Of a stretch of DNA of 64,000 nucleotides, positions 26,335-35,153 are shown piece by piece. Source of the stretch: Sphingobium lignivorans (GTDB lineage: Bacteria > Pseudomonadota > Alphaproteobacteria > Sphingomonadales > Sphingomonadaceae); NCBI RefSeq assembly GCF_014203955.1, contig NZ_JACHKA010000001.1, positions 1,302,001-1,366,000 of the forward strand, in the 5' to 3' direction. The stretch's first letter is position 1, and each line of letters starts with the position of its first letter. A program made the position numbers and the translations under genes. Under the pieces are notes generated by a model, which searched no databases, was not told the DNA's origin, and saw nothing but the letters and a program-made list of their open reading frames with translations.

Positions 26335-27036
26335 TCAGCGGGCCGGGGTGCCGGGTTGCGCGGCGGCGGACGGGAGCGCCGAGCCGAGCATGCTTGCCAT
26401 CTGTCCTGCCCGGAGCCTGATCGACTCCGGAACGCTCTGGTCGCCGGCGAGGCTTGCAAAGAGAGCGCCGGCCTGTTCGCGGCGGCCGGCCTTGAGATGC
26501 GCGATCGCGGTCAGTTCGCCCGCGCTGCCGAAAAAGGCGCTGTCGGGCGTGCTCAGTCTGCTGAGCGCGGCGACCACGTCATCGGGCTTTGCCTTGTCGA
26601 ACTGCAGGGCCGTCTTGCGCAGCAGCGCGGCATCCTTGAGCGGCTGCAGTGCCTCGGGATCCTTGAGGACCTCGTCATAAGTGGCGATGGCGGCGGCATC
26701 ATCCTCGCGTCCGGCGGCGAGGGCTGCCTTCACGAGCTGCGCTTCCGTCTTGTAGATCGCGCCGCCTTCGGTCACGAGCGTGTCGTAGATCTTCTGGTCG
26801 AGCGAGCCGCCCTGCGCGGACTTGAGGAGATTGCCGAACGCGACGCTGTTCGCCTCGGCCACCTGGGTCTTGTGGTGCTGCCAGTAGAGCCAGCCACCGA
26901 ATGCCGAGAGGCCAATCACCACCGCGACCGCAATGGCGATGCCATAACGTTCCCAGAACGACTCGAGATCATCCTTGCGGACGGCATCGTCCACTTCGCG
27001 AAGCAGGGCATCTGTCTGATATGGCGTCAGGGCCAA
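26335..27036 (-). CDS. YfgM-like TPR inner-membrane protein
   Basis: 233 residues: a cytosolic N-terminal helix (DALLREVDDAVRKDDLESFWERYG), one transmembrane segment (about residues 31-52, IAIAVAVVIGLSAFGGWLYW) and a periplasmic tetratricopeptide-like helical region. The family (ancillary SecYEG translocon/RcsB moderator in E. coli) sits immediately upstream of bamB in many proteobacteria, as here. The role in periplasmic protein delivery is by family only. Confidence 0.85.
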   Translation of the reverse strand: MALTPYQTDALLREVDDAVRKDDLESFWERYGIAIAVAVVIGLSAFGGWLYWQHHKTQVAEANSVAFGNLLKSAQGGSLDQKIYDTLVTEGGAIYKTEAQLVKAALAAGREDDAAAIATYDEVLKDPEALQPLKDAALLRKTALQFDKAKPDDVVAALSRLSTPDSAFFGSAGELTAIAHLKAGRREQAGALFASLAGDQSVPESIRLRAGQMASMLGSALPSAAAQPGTPAR

Positions 27037-27113
27037 ATCTGGTCTCCGGTGGATTGAACAGGTTGGGGGCGTTTGCGGCGGCGGACCTTAGCCGTGGCTG
27101 AACCTCAAGCAAA

Positions 27114-27986
27114 TCACTTTTTGGCGCGGTAGAGCTGGTCCTCGCCCGGGAAGGTCCGCGCGCGGACCTCCGCGGCGTAAGTCGCGGCGGCTTCGCCGAT
27201 CGTGGCGGCTATGTCCGCATAGCGTTTCACGAAGCGCGGCGTGCGCTCGAACAGGCCCAGCAGATCCTCGGTGACCAGCACTTGCCCATCGCACAGGGGC
27301 GAGGCGCCGATGCCGATGGTGGGGCAGGGCACGGCAGCGGTGATGGCGGCGGCGAGCGGCTCGACCACGCCCTCGATCACCATGGCGAAACAGCCGGCCT
27401 GCGCGACGGCCTTCGCGTCCGCCATGATCTTGTCCGCTTCGGTCGCGTCGCGCCCGCGCGGGCCATAGCCGCCCAGCACATTGACCGCCTGCGGGGTGAG
27501 GCCGACATGCGCGCAGACCGGGATGCCGCGCGCGACGAGAAAGGCGATCGTCCCGGCCATGGCCGCGCCGCCTTCAAGCTTCACGCCCGCCGCACCGGTC
27601 TCCTTGAGCAGGCGCGCGGCGCTTTCGAAGGCTTGCGCGGGCGATGCCTCATAGCTGCCGAACGGCATGTCGATGATGACGACGCTGTGATAGCTGCCGC
27701 GCACCACGGCCGCGCCATGAGCGGCCATCAGGTCCAGCGTCACGGGCACGCTGGAAGGCAGGCCATAAATGACCTGGCCAAGCGAATCCCCGACCAGCAG
27801 CATGTCGCAATGCGGATCGAGCAGCTGCGCCTGCCGCGCGGTGTAGGCGGTGAGCACGACGAGCGGCTCGGCCGTCTCGCCGTCCGCCTTGCGGGCCCGC
27901 AGCGCGGGAATGGTGAGCCGCTTCATCGGGGCGGGCGTCGGGTTGGCCCGGCTCGTCGATGTGTCGAGCGTGAAGGTCGTGGACAT
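27114..27986 (-). CDS. panB: 3-methyl-2-oxobutanoate hydroxymethyltransferase PanB
   Basis: First step of pantothenate synthesis: transfers a hydroxymethyl group from 5,10-methylene-THF to 2-oxoisovalerate. 290 residues with the Mg-binding [19 protein letters not shown] segment, [30 protein letters not shown] and the [15 protein letters not shown] signature. About 20 non-conserved residues precede the [12 protein letters not shown] start of the family, so the true start may be the internal Met21. Confidence 0.95.
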   Translation of the reverse strand: MSTTFTLDTSTSRANPTPAPMKRLTIPALRARKADGETAEPLVVLTAYTARQAQLLDPHCDMLLVGDSLGQVIYGLPSSVPVTLDLMAAHGAAVVRGSYHSVVIIDMPFGSYEASPAQAFESAARLLKETGAAGVKLEGGAAMAGTIAFLVARGIPVCAHVGLTPQAVNVLGGYGPRGRDATEADKIMADAKAVAQAGCFAMVIEGVVEPLAAAITAAVPCPTIGIGASPLCDGQVLVTEDLLGLFERTPRFVKRYADIAATIGEAAATYAAEVRARTFPGEDQLYRAKK

Positions 27987-28072
27987 GCGCGCGCTTTAGC
28001 TCATGCGTCCCGCGCGGAACAGCCCCTGCCGGGAAGGGACGAACATGCCCGGTCCGGCGACCGAACTTCTCC

Positions 28073-28801
28073 TCAGGCCCACTCCGCGAGCCGGGTGCGC
28101 AGCTTGTCCAGCGCGGCCTTCTTGATCTGGCATACGCGCGCCGCGCCGATGTCCAGTGTCAGGCCGATTTCCTCGAGGTTCATTTCCTCGACGAAATAGA
28201 GCTGCAGGACCATGGCTTCCCGTTGCGGCAGATCCGCGATGCACGCGGCAATCGCTTTCTTCAGCGATTCGCGCTCCAGCATCTCGTCGGCCCGCTCGGC
28301 GACATCCGCGAACCACATCGACTGGTCCGAATAGACCTCGTCCATGCTCTGATGCTGCGCCATGTCGGTGCCGTCCGCGAATTCGCGCCAGGCGGCCGGA
28401 TCAAGGCCGAGATGCGCGGCGATCTCGGCGTCGCTTGCCGCGCGGCCGGTCCGGTGCTCGATGCTGCGGCGCGCTTCCTGCAAGGTCTTCCGGCGCGCCA
28501 TGGCGGAGCGGCACAGCGTCGCATGCCGGCGCAGATGATCGATCATCGCGCCGCGCACGCGCATCTGGGCATAGGTCGCGAAGCCGTGGCCGCGATCCTC
28601 GAAGCTGTTCGCCGCTTCCACCAGCGCGACCATGCCGATCTGCAGGAGATCCTCGATATCGATCGCCGAGGAGACCCGGCCATGGACATGCCAGGCGATC
28701 TTGCGCACCAGCGGCATATATTGCCGGGCGAGCTGGTCGGGCGTGGAACTGGTCCTGCGCCCATATGTGTAGCCGGCGACCTCGAGCTTTGCGCTTTGCA
28801 T
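28073..28801 (-). CDS. fliA: Flagellar sigma factor FliA (sigma-28)
   Basis: 242 residues with sigma-70 family regions: region 2 (LVRKIAWHVHGRVSSAIDIEDLLQIGMVALVEAANSFED...FATYAQMRVRGAMIDHLRR), region 3, and region 4 (LPQREAMVLQLYFVEEMNLEEIGLTLDIGAARVCQIKKAALDKLR). It directs transcription of late flagellar genes; a matching promoter lies before motA at about 43.1 kb. Its partner anti-sigma factor FlgM is encoded at 32.4 kb. It lies 161 nt after flhA on the same strand. Confidence 0.95.
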   Translation of the reverse strand: MQSAKLEVAGYTYGRRTSSTPDQLARQYMPLVRKIAWHVHGRVSSAIDIEDLLQIGMVALVEAANSFEDRGHGFATYAQMRVRGAMIDHLRRHATLCRSAMARRKTLQEARRSIEHRTGRAASDAEIAAHLGLDPAAWREFADGTDMAQHQSMDEVYSDQSMWFADVAERADEMLERESLKKAIAACIADLPQREAMVLQLYFVEEMNLEEIGLTLDIGAARVCQIKKAALDKLRTRLAEWA

Positions 28802-28962
28802 AAGAGTGGCTTAGTCCAAAAGGCTTAACTTAGATTTTCCGACGCGTTTGCTGCGCGTTAAACGTCATTTTTGTGCGCAGCATGGCGGTGCAGTATCGTT
28901 CGTGGTGACCTGGCCGCGGGCGCGGGGCGCTGCAGCCGGGGCCGCCGTCTTCAGCCCTGTCC

Positions 28963-31069
28963 TCATGCCGCCTGCAGCCTTTCCACACGGTTGATGCGGC
29001 TCTCGCTGCCGACCACGGCGACGACCTCCACCGGCTTGCCGTCCGGGATTTCGAGGAAGGACAGCACCGGCGTCTCGGGCAAATGCGGCTTGAACAGCCG
29101 GGCGAGCGCGCGCCGCGCCACGGGTGATGTCACGATGGCGAAATTGCGTGCCTGCGCGAGCAGCGGTTGCGCGGCCTCGCCGACCTGCTCGATGAGGCGC
29201 TGGGCCAGCGCGGGCTCGATCGGGTGTTGGGCATCGCCGGCGACTCGCATGGCCTGCGCGAGCAGCCCTTCCAGCTCGCCATCGAGCGTGACGACCGGCA
29301 GCGGCATCTTCACGGGCACGATGGTCTGGATGATGAGCGAACCGATCTTCTGGCGCACGGCCTCGGCCAGCGCCTCGGTGCCAATGTCCGGCCGCGCGAC
29401 CACGATCATGGCTTCGGCGATGCGGCGGAAATCCTTGAGCGGCACGCCCTCGGACAACAAAGCGCGGCAAAGCGCGGTGATCTGGGCGAGGCTCAGCGGA
29501 TTGGGAGACAGGCCATCGGCGAGTTGCGGGGCGACCTCCTTGAGCGTGTCGAGCAGCTTGCGCGCTTCGTCCATTCCGAACAGCTCGGCGGCATTGTGCG
29601 CGACGAGGTGATTGAGATGCGTGGCGACGACCGTGGAGGGATCGACCACCGTATAGCCGGCGATCACGGCCTCGCTGCGGCGATCGGGCGTGATCCATAC
29701 CGCATCCAGGCCGAAGGTCGGATCCCGGGCGGCGCGTCCGTCAACGGTCTGCGTCAGGTCGCCGCTGTCCAGCGCGAGCAGGTCGTCGGGCCAGATCTCG
29801 TCCTCGCCGACCACCACGCCGGCCACCGTGATGCGATACTGGTTGGGGCCGAGCGCGAGATTGTCCTTCACCCGGATCATGGGGATGACGAAGCCGAGTT
29901 CCCGCGAGAGCTGGCGGCGTATGCCGGTGATCCGGCCCATGAGGGGCGCTTCCTTGCGCTCGTCGACAAGGGAAATGAGGCCATAGCCGATCTCCAGGCC
30001 GAGGACCGCGCCGTCGGACACGTCGGTCCACTCGATATGCGCCGGGTTCTCCGGAATGGGCTCTTCCGCCGGCGCCTCGGGCGCGGCGCTGGCGGCCTTG
30101 CGCAGGCGCCATGTGACGAACCATGCAAGGGCGGCCGCGGGCAGGATGATGAAATGCGGCATGCCCGGCAGCACGCCGAGGAAGGTGAGGATCGCGGCGA
30201 CCGGGAGCCAGGCCTTGCCGACGCCGAACTGAGCCGAGATCTGGCCGGAAAGATCATGATCGGAGGTGACGCGCGTGACGATCGCCGCGGCCGCGATGGA
30301 CAGGAGCAGGGCAGGCACCTGCGCGACCAGCGCATCGCCGATGGCGAGCAGGACATAGGTCTGCGCCGCTTCGCCAAAGCCCAGATCATGGCTCACCACG
30401 CCGAGAATGATGCCGCCCACGATGTTGATGACGAGAATGAGGATGCCGGCGACTGCATCGCCCTTCACGAACTTGGAGGCACCGTCCATGGAACCGTAGA
30501 AGTCCGCTTCCGTCGCAACCTCCTGACGGCGCCGCTTGGCTTCCTCGGGCGTGAGCAGGCCGGCATTGAGATCGGCATCGATGGCCATCTGCTTGCCGGG
30601 CAGGGCGTCCAGCGTGAAGCGGGCCGAGACTTCCGAGACGCGGCCGGCGCCCTTGGTGATGACCACCAGGTTGATGATCATGAGGATGGCGAAGACGAAG
30701 ATGCCGACGACATAATCGCCGCCGATGAGGAAATTGCCGAACGCCTCGATCACATGACCGGGCCGCGTCCGATCCGGTGTGGCCGTTCACCAGCACGACG
30801 CGGGTGGACGCGACGTTGAGCGCGAGCCGCAGCAGGGTCGCGAACAGCAGCACGGTCGGGAAGCTGGAGAAATCGAGCGGCTTGGCTGCGTTGAGCGCGA
30901 TCATCAGCACGACGAGGCTGATCATGATGTTCGCGATGAAGCCCATGTCCAGCATGATCGCCGGCACCGGCACGACCATGAACATGACGAGGAGCAGGAT
31001 GGCGAAGGGCAGGACCGCGCCTTTCGCGGCATTGCTCCAGATGCGGCCATTGACGTCGCTGCGTGTCAT
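28963..31069 (-). pseudogene. flhA: flhA, flagellar export gate protein, interrupted by a one-base frameshift
   Basis: Inner-membrane export gate of the flagellar type III secretion system. The N-terminal part (about 103 residues, 31069 to about 30762) has the first helices and ends TRVVLVNGHTGSDAA; the rest (596 residues, readable from 30753) begins IEAFGNFLIGGDYVVGIFVF and includes the FHIPEP-type loop and cytoplasmic domain. They are in different frames. Removing one C from the minus-strand GCGGCCCGGTCATG (plus-strand GGG at 30760-30762) restores DAAGHVIEAF and a protein of about 699 residues, the normal FlhA size. Either a sequencing error or a real mutation that would stop flagellar export. 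Confidence 0.9.
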
Positions 31070-31078
31070 GGTGCGGGA

Positions 31079-31942
31079 TTACCTTCCGAAGGTGGCGAGC
31101 ATGAGATAGGCGAGCCGCGCGGTTTCGGCGCGCGGGGCGGAAGCGGGATAGGGCTGGGCTTCGGCGAGCTTCTGCTGGCTCGCGAGCTGATCCTGCCCGG
31201 AAAGATTTTCGCGCGCGATGCGGACATAGTCGGACGGCTGGACGGTCCGCGCATTGGCGGGAAGGCCGCCGTCGACCGCGCCGGCGTTCTGCATGCCGTT
31301 CATCTGCGCGCCGGCCTGGAGCTTGCGGGCGAAATTGTCGCGGATGTCGGCAAGGCTGCGCGCATTGCCCTGCCGGTCGTAGAAGATGGCGCTGTTGGCG
31401 CGCGCAGCGGCGGGAAACAGGCTGGCACCGCTCGCATTGGGCGACTGGGCCATGGTCGTCAGGAATTTCGCGGCGCCTCCGGCACCCAGGAAATGCGCGA
31501 GATAGAGATCCACCGAGTCCGCCGGGCGACCGATGCGCGCTTCCAGGAAATCACGATTGTCGGACGCGAGCTCCGCCGCCATGACCGACGCCGTTTCGGG
31601 ATGATTGCGCAGATCGAGAATTTGCTGGCGCAGGGCCGGATCGGCAACGAAATAGCGACCGTTTCCGGTGCGCTGGATGGCCTCGGATGCCCAGCCCATG
31701 CCATGCTTGGCGCCATGATCGTTGACGATGGCGAGCCAGCTCTGATCGATGAACTGGTATAGGCCGGTAGCGCTCGACGTGCGCGCCCGGGCCGAGGGAT
31801 CGAGGCTGCTCTCGACCTGTGCCTGGCCCAGAAGATAATTGAAATCGACCCCGGTCCGCCGGCTCGCCGAGGCGATGGCCTGCGTCACCCGGCCCGGCTG
31901 GCCCGACGTTTCCTTGATGTTCAGTCCGTTGAACAAGGACAT
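31079..31942 (-). CDS. Flagellar lytic transglycosylase (SLT domain)
   Basis: A 287-residue peptidoglycan hydrolase. The SLT motif is visible as GVDFNYLLGQAQVESSLDPSAR (catalytic Glu) and SSATGLYQFIDQSWLAIV, with a long C-terminal region. FlgJ in this cluster is only the rod-binding domain, so this enzyme probably supplies the wall-opening activity for the rod. Its stop is 9 nt before flhA, forming one transcription unit. The ATG at 31942 is chosen over TTG at 31978 because the sigma-54 promoter at 31982-31997 predicts a transcript start near 31970, downstream of that TTG. Confidence 0.88.
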   Translation of the reverse strand: MSLFNGLNIKETSGQPGRVTQAIASASRRTGVDFNYLLGQAQVESSLDPSARARTSSATGLYQFIDQSWLAIVNDHGAKHGMGWASEAIQRTGNGRYFVADPALRQQILDLRNHPETASVMAAELASDNRDFLEARIGRPADSVDLYLAHFLGAGGAAKFLTTMAQSPNASGASLFPAAARANSAIFYDRQGNARSLADIRDNFARKLQAGAQMNGMQNAGAVDGGLPANARTVQPSDYVRIARENLSGQDQLASQQKLAEAQPYPASAPRAETARLAYLMLATFGR

Positions 31943-31981
31943 GGCGTGCGTTCGATCCCGCGTTGATACGGGTATCAAAAA

Positions 31982-31997
31982 GCAAAAACCATGCCAG
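31982..31997 (-). promoter_or_regulatory. Sigma-54 promoter of the transglycosylase-flhA unit
   Basis: On the minus strand the sequence reads TGGCATGGTTTTTGCT: GG at -24, exactly 10 nt, GC at -12, with consensus flanks (TGGCAY, TTGCT). It lies about 40 nt ahead of the ATG at 31942. Confidence 0.75.
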
Positions 31998-32108
31998 TTT
32001 CAGTGATTTGGACTGGGCCAGATAAGGCGCGTGTCGGGAGATGGCGCGCGGAGAGCCGCCGCTCAGGACCGCGCGGAGCGGGCGTCAAAAATGGGGAGGG
32101 GAAGAAAA

Positions 32109-32411
32109 TTAGCGCCGATAGAGAGGCTGCGGCGCATCCGGCGTGCGGGCGGCAGCGGCGGCATGCGCCTGGCCGGCCATGTCGCCCAGCAGGAGGGCAA
32201 GGCCGCGCGAAGCGTCGAGCTCGCTCATCAGTTCGGCGATTTTCGCCTTGATCTGCGGTTCGCTGCGCCAGGCGCCATTGGCCTGGACCGCCTCGATGGA
32301 GGAGCGGAAGCCGTCCAGCCCCTTCTCGATGTCGGCGAGGTCGGCACGCTGCATGGCATCGCGCAATTGCGACGCTGCGACGGACAGATCATCGATCAGG
32401 GCAAGCGACAT
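32109..32411 (-). CDS. FlgN-like flagellar export chaperone (probable)
   Basis: A 100-residue, mostly helical protein (SLALIDDLSVAASQLRDAMQRADLADIEKGLDGFRSSIEAVQ) immediately after flgM on the same strand with a 13-nt gap. Small helical proteins in this position are usually FlgN, the chaperone for hook-filament junction proteins FlgK and FlgL, both encoded at 40.8-43.0 kb. Sequence similarity to FlgN is not strong by eye, so the call rests on size, helicity and position. Confidence 0.6.
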   Translation of the reverse strand: MSLALIDDLSVAASQLRDAMQRADLADIEKGLDGFRSSIEAVQANGAWRSEPQIKAKIAELMSELDASRGLALLLGDMAGQAHAAAAARTPDAPQPLYRR

Positions 32412-32424
32412 CGAAGTAGGTCTT

Positions 32425-32709
32425 TCAGTGCTGGCGAAGGGGAAGGTCCAGATCCAGCATCTTCTCGGCGATCTTGCCAGGATCGACCGGATAATTGCCG
32501 GATGCGATGGCCTGCTTGATGCTGGCGATGCGCGCGCTGTCGATGGGGGCGCCTTGCCCGGCCATGCGCGAGGCTGGCGTGGATGCCGGGGCAGGGCTCT
32601 CGGCATCGTTCTCGGCGACGACCCTTGATGCTGACCGCGACGACGCGGTCTCGCGCAGCCGGGCTGCCTCAACTGCGGCGTTCATGAACTGGCCAACAGG
32701 CTTGATCAT
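32425..32709 (-). CDS. flgM: Anti-sigma-28 factor FlgM
   Basis: 94 residues. The C-terminal half carries the FlgM sigma-28-binding signature APIDSARIASIKQAIASGNYPVDPGKIAEKMLDLD; the N-terminus is short and disordered-looking. It holds FliA inactive until export through the finished hook. An AAGGA ribosome site precedes the ATG. Order flgA-flgM-flgN-like matches many proteobacteria. Confidence 0.92.
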   Translation of the reverse strand: MIKPVGQFMNAAVEAARLRETASSRSASRVVAENDAESPAPASTPASRMAGQGAPIDSARIASIKQAIASGNYPVDPGKIAEKMLDLDLPLRQH

Positions 32710-32761
32710 CGTTTCATCCTTTCTGTCCGACCCTTCTATATACGGATCGGTTCACGAAAGT

Positions 32762-33319
32762 TTAAATCCCCGGAATGCGAACGATGCCGAGCGCTTCCAC
32801 GCGCGCCATCACCGGCATGGCCTTGGGGTCCTGCCGCACGCGGATGAGCGCGCCGACCGCGCCATCCTCATCGGCGATCACCAGCCGCGAAACCGAGAAA
32901 AAGTCATTGCCGGCAACCAGTTGCACCGGATCGCCCTTCTTGACGACGATCGCCGGGCTGCTGTGAGCGGCGACCGGAGCGACGGGAGCCGCCACGGTGT
33001 TGCTCACTGCCGCGAGCGGCACGCGAAGGCGCCATCCGGCACTGGGGCAGGAGACGATGGCGGCACTCATGCGCGTTTCCTCGACAAGAGGCGTCTGCGG
33101 GCAGGGCGCAAGGCGCAAGCGGCGATCGATGGGCGCGATCGGTCCGCCGGGCTCGCCCAGCGCGGCCCCGACGCTCATCGCAACCAGCGTGTCGAGCCGG
33201 TCCAGATTCTCGAAAGTGGCGGCTCTTGCAGGCGAGACAAGGCCGATGAGCAGCAGGCCGATCAGGGTCGTCATCACGGCGGAAACGGCACGGATGGGCA
33301 GCACAATGCGGTCAGTCAT
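32762..33319 (-). CDS. flgA: Flagellar P-ring assembly chaperone FlgA
   Basis: 185 residues with a signal peptide (IRAVSAVMTTLIGLLLIGLVSPARA) and the SAF/C-terminal region VVKKGDPVQLVAGNDFFSVSRLVIADEDGAVGALIRVRQDPKAMPVMARVEALGIVRI. Periplasmic chaperone for FlgI polymerisation. The ATG at 33319 puts the signal sequence directly at the N-terminus and has GGAG upstream; the ATG 39 nt earlier is less likely. Confidence 0.88.
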   Translation of the reverse strand: MTDRIVLPIRAVSAVMTTLIGLLLIGLVSPARAATFENLDRLDTLVAMSVGAALGEPGGPIAPIDRRLRLAPCPQTPLVEETRMSAAIVSCPSAGWRLRVPLAAVSNTVAAPVAPVAAHSSPAIVVKKGDPVQLVAGNDFFSVSRLVIADEDGAVGALIRVRQDPKAMPVMARVEALGIVRIPGI

Positions 33320-33376
33320 GGCAATCGGCTCCGAAGATGTTCTGCCGGATCGGAGCAAGGACCGTGCCAGAGGCGC

Positions 33377-33868
33377 TCACTCGGCTGGCGGCTTCTCGAC
33401 GAGGCGGATGACCTGCCGCCCCGAAGCGGCGGCATCCGCTTCCTCCGCCAGCCCCGCGACGCGCAGCCGCTCCGGCGGAATGCCTGCCGCAACCAGCGCG
33501 CGCGCGACCGCGCCAAGCCGCGCGGCGGCGAGATCCCATTCGTCGAAACGATGTTCGCCGCGTTCAAGGCCAATCGACTGAATACGAACGATATTTCCTG
33601 AGGCGCGCAAGGGGGCAGCGGCGCGGGCAAGTGCGGCGTGCCCGGCTTCGCTGAGCAGCGCTTCGCCCGGCTGGAAGAGGGCGGCCGCGGGGAGATCGAT
33701 CTTCCTGGGTGCTTCGAGCGCGCCGAAATAGCTGCCGATGCCGGCCAGCGCCTGATCGCGCGCCGACTGATTGGCCTGCAGCAGCACGAAGAAACCGAGC
33801 AGCAGGAGGCAGAGATCCGCGAAGCTGACCGCCCACCGGCCGCGCCGCATGCCGGCACTGGCGCGCAT
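33377..33868 (-). CDS. Compact MotB-like stator protein
   Basis: 163 residues. One transmembrane helix near the N-terminus carries the proton-binding Asp of MotB (Asp18 in WAVSFADLCLLLLGFFVLL). An OmpA-type peptidoglycan-binding domain follows (DEWDLAAARLGAVARALVAAGIPPERLRVAGLAEE). It is less than half the length of the canonical MotB at 44.1 kb, with a short linker. Its ATG shares a base with the upstream MotA-like stop (TGATG). Together they look like a second stator pair placed head-to-head with flgB. Confidence 0.78.
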   Translation of the reverse strand: MRASAGMRRGRWAVSFADLCLLLLGFFVLLQANQSARDQALAGIGSYFGALEAPRKIDLPAAALFQPGEALLSEAGHAALARAAAPLRASGNIVRIQSIGLERGEHRFDEWDLAAARLGAVARALVAAGIPPERLRVAGLAEEADAAASGRQVIRLVEKPPAE

Positions 33869-34533
33869 CAGGCCGCCTCGCGCGCGGTCTTGCGCAGCAT
33901 GCCGGGCTCGCGGCTCGCAATCGCTTCCAGCCGCCGGGCGAAGGCGCCTTGCCAGGCCAACTCCCGCGCGGAAAGATCGGCGAGGCGGTTCGCGATGGGG
34001 CCCGCCACGGCATTGGCGAGGATCATGCCGTGCAGCGTCGTCATGAGGGCCAGCGCCATGGCCGGCCCGATCGTCGAAGGGTCGCGCATGCTCGCGAACA
34101 TGCCGACCAGACCGATGATCGTGCCCACCATGCCCATGGCGGGCGCAGCATCGGCAATCGCGTTCCAGAAGCCGATCACGCTCGCATGGCGATCGCGCCG
34201 GTCCTCGAGGACCTGATCGATCCGCAACGAAAAATGCTCGACATCGGGGGCGTTCGCGAGACTGTTGAGCGCGCCGGCGATGAAGGGATGGCCCGCCCGG
34301 ATGCGATCCGTGCGCATCAGCCCCCTGAGCTCGGCGACGGCTTCCACCTTGAACAGCAGCGCCCGCGCGACATCCCGCTCGTCATCCGGGCGCGCCATGA
34401 GCAGCGGCCCGAGCGCGCGAAGGGATCGCGCCGCCGTGACAGGGCCGAACTGGCCAAGCGCGATGAGGGCAGTGCCGAGCGATACCAGCAGGATGGGGAG
34501 CGGGGCGAAGAGCTGACCCAGAATATCCCACAT
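33868..34533 (-). CDS. MotA/TolQ/ExbB-family stator protein, partner of the compact MotB-like protein
   Basis: 221 residues with transmembrane segments at about 10-30 (LPILLVSLGTALIALGQFG), and a pair near 125-150 and 160-185 (AAPAMGMVGTIIGLVGMFASM; IGPAMALALMTTLHGMILANAVAGPIANRLADL), the channel-forming MotA signature. The cytoplasmic loop is shorter than in the canonical MotA at 43.2 kb. Divergently transcribed from flgB; the shared 261-nt intergenic region holds tandem palindromes and a sigma-54 promoter. Confidence 0.8.
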   Translation of the reverse strand: MWDILGQLFAPLPILLVSLGTALIALGQFGPVTAARSLRALGPLLMARPDDERDVARALLFKVEAVAELRGLMRTDRIRAGHPFIAGALNSLANAPDVEHFSLRIDQVLEDRRDRHASVIGFWNAIADAAPAMGMVGTIIGLVGMFASMRDPSTIGPAMALALMTTLHGMILANAVAGPIANRLADLSARELAWQGAFARRLEAIASREPGMLRKTAREAA

Positions 34534-34567
34534 CGCCGCGCCGACCCCGAATGTTTGACCGGAGACG

Positions 34568-34607
34568 GGCGGCAAAGAAATGCCGCCGACCGGCAAAAAC
34601 TTGCCGG
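34568..34607. promoter_or_regulatory. Tandem palindromes, candidate enhancer-binding-protein sites
   Basis: Two inverted repeats, GGCGGCA-N6-TGCCGCC (34568-34587) and CCGGCAA-N4-TTGCCGG (34590-34607), share the core GGCAAA-N4-TGCC. Their centres are 21 bp apart, two helical turns. They lie about 75-115 bp before the sigma-54 promoter of flgB, where activators of the FlbD/FleQ/NtrC type bind. They may also serve the divergent stator genes. Confidence 0.6.
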
Positions 34608-34681
34608 CCACGCCGTCCCTGCGCCGGAAAGGCGCGGAATTCCTTGCTCTCACGTCCCTGCCGGACCGGCAGCGCGCCTGT

Positions 34682-34697
34682 TGGCACGGCCTTTGCA
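34682..34697 (+). promoter_or_regulatory. Sigma-54 promoter of the flgB-flgL operon
   Basis: TGGCACGGCCTTTGCA matches the -24/-12 consensus (TGGCACG-N4-TTGCA): GG at 34683-34684, exactly 10 nt, GC at 34695-34696. Predicted start near 34708, giving a leader of about 87 nt before flgB. Confidence 0.85.
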
Positions 34698-34794
34698 GAT
34701 ATTCCCTGTGGACAGGGGTGATGTCTCGCAACCGGACCGGCTCTTGCGGTGAGAACGACCCCCACGAAGCGTTATTTAGGGAAGGCACGAAAAA

Positions 34795-35151
34795 ATGTCG
34801 CTGGAAGACAGTTTGTTCGGCGTCCATGGCAAGGCCCTCGCGCTGCGATCGCAGCGGCTGGAGCTCATTGCCTCGAATATCGCCAATGCATCGACGCCCG
34901 GCTACAAGGCGCGGGACATCGATTTCGACAAGGCGCTCGCCGCCGCGACCAGCCAGCAGGGCAGTGTCGCCGGAGCGCTCGAAACCGCGATGGGCTATCG
35001 CACCCCGCTCCAGCCGAGCAGCGACGGCAACACCGTCGAGATGTCGACCGAGCAGACCCTGTTTGCCGAGAATGCGGTCAAGTACCGCACGACGCTCTCC
35101 TTCCTCGAAGGGCGCCTCAACACCATCACGCGCGCGCTGCGGGGAGAATGA
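34795..35151 (+). CDS. flgB: Flagellar proximal rod protein FlgB
   Basis: 118 residues. N-terminal rod/hook motif RLELIASNIANASTPGYKARDIDF and a C-terminal helix (NAVKYRTTLSFLEGRLNTITRALRGE), typical FlgB. First gene of the rightward hook-basal-body operon, behind a sigma-54 promoter. The stop is only 2 nt before flgC. Confidence 0.93.
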   Translation: MSLEDSLFGVHGKALALRSQRLELIASNIANASTPGYKARDIDFDKALAAATSQQGSVAGALETAMGYRTPLQPSSDGNTVEMSTEQTLFAENAVKYRTTLSFLEGRLNTITRALRGE

Positions 35152-35153
35152 GC

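Noticed and set aside
30755..30770. Programmed ribosomal frameshifting in flhA.
   Set aside because: No slippery heptamer or downstream structure is apparent, and FlhA is not known to use recoding; a mutation or sequence error is simpler.
31943..31978. TTG at 31978 as start of the lytic transglycosylase.
   Set aside because: It lies upstream of the transcript start predicted from the sigma-54 promoter at 31982-31997.
32720..32770. TAAACTTT followed by CCGAT upstream of flgM looked like a sigma-28 promoter.
   Set aside because: Spacing between the elements is about 5-6 nt instead of 11, so it cannot act as one.
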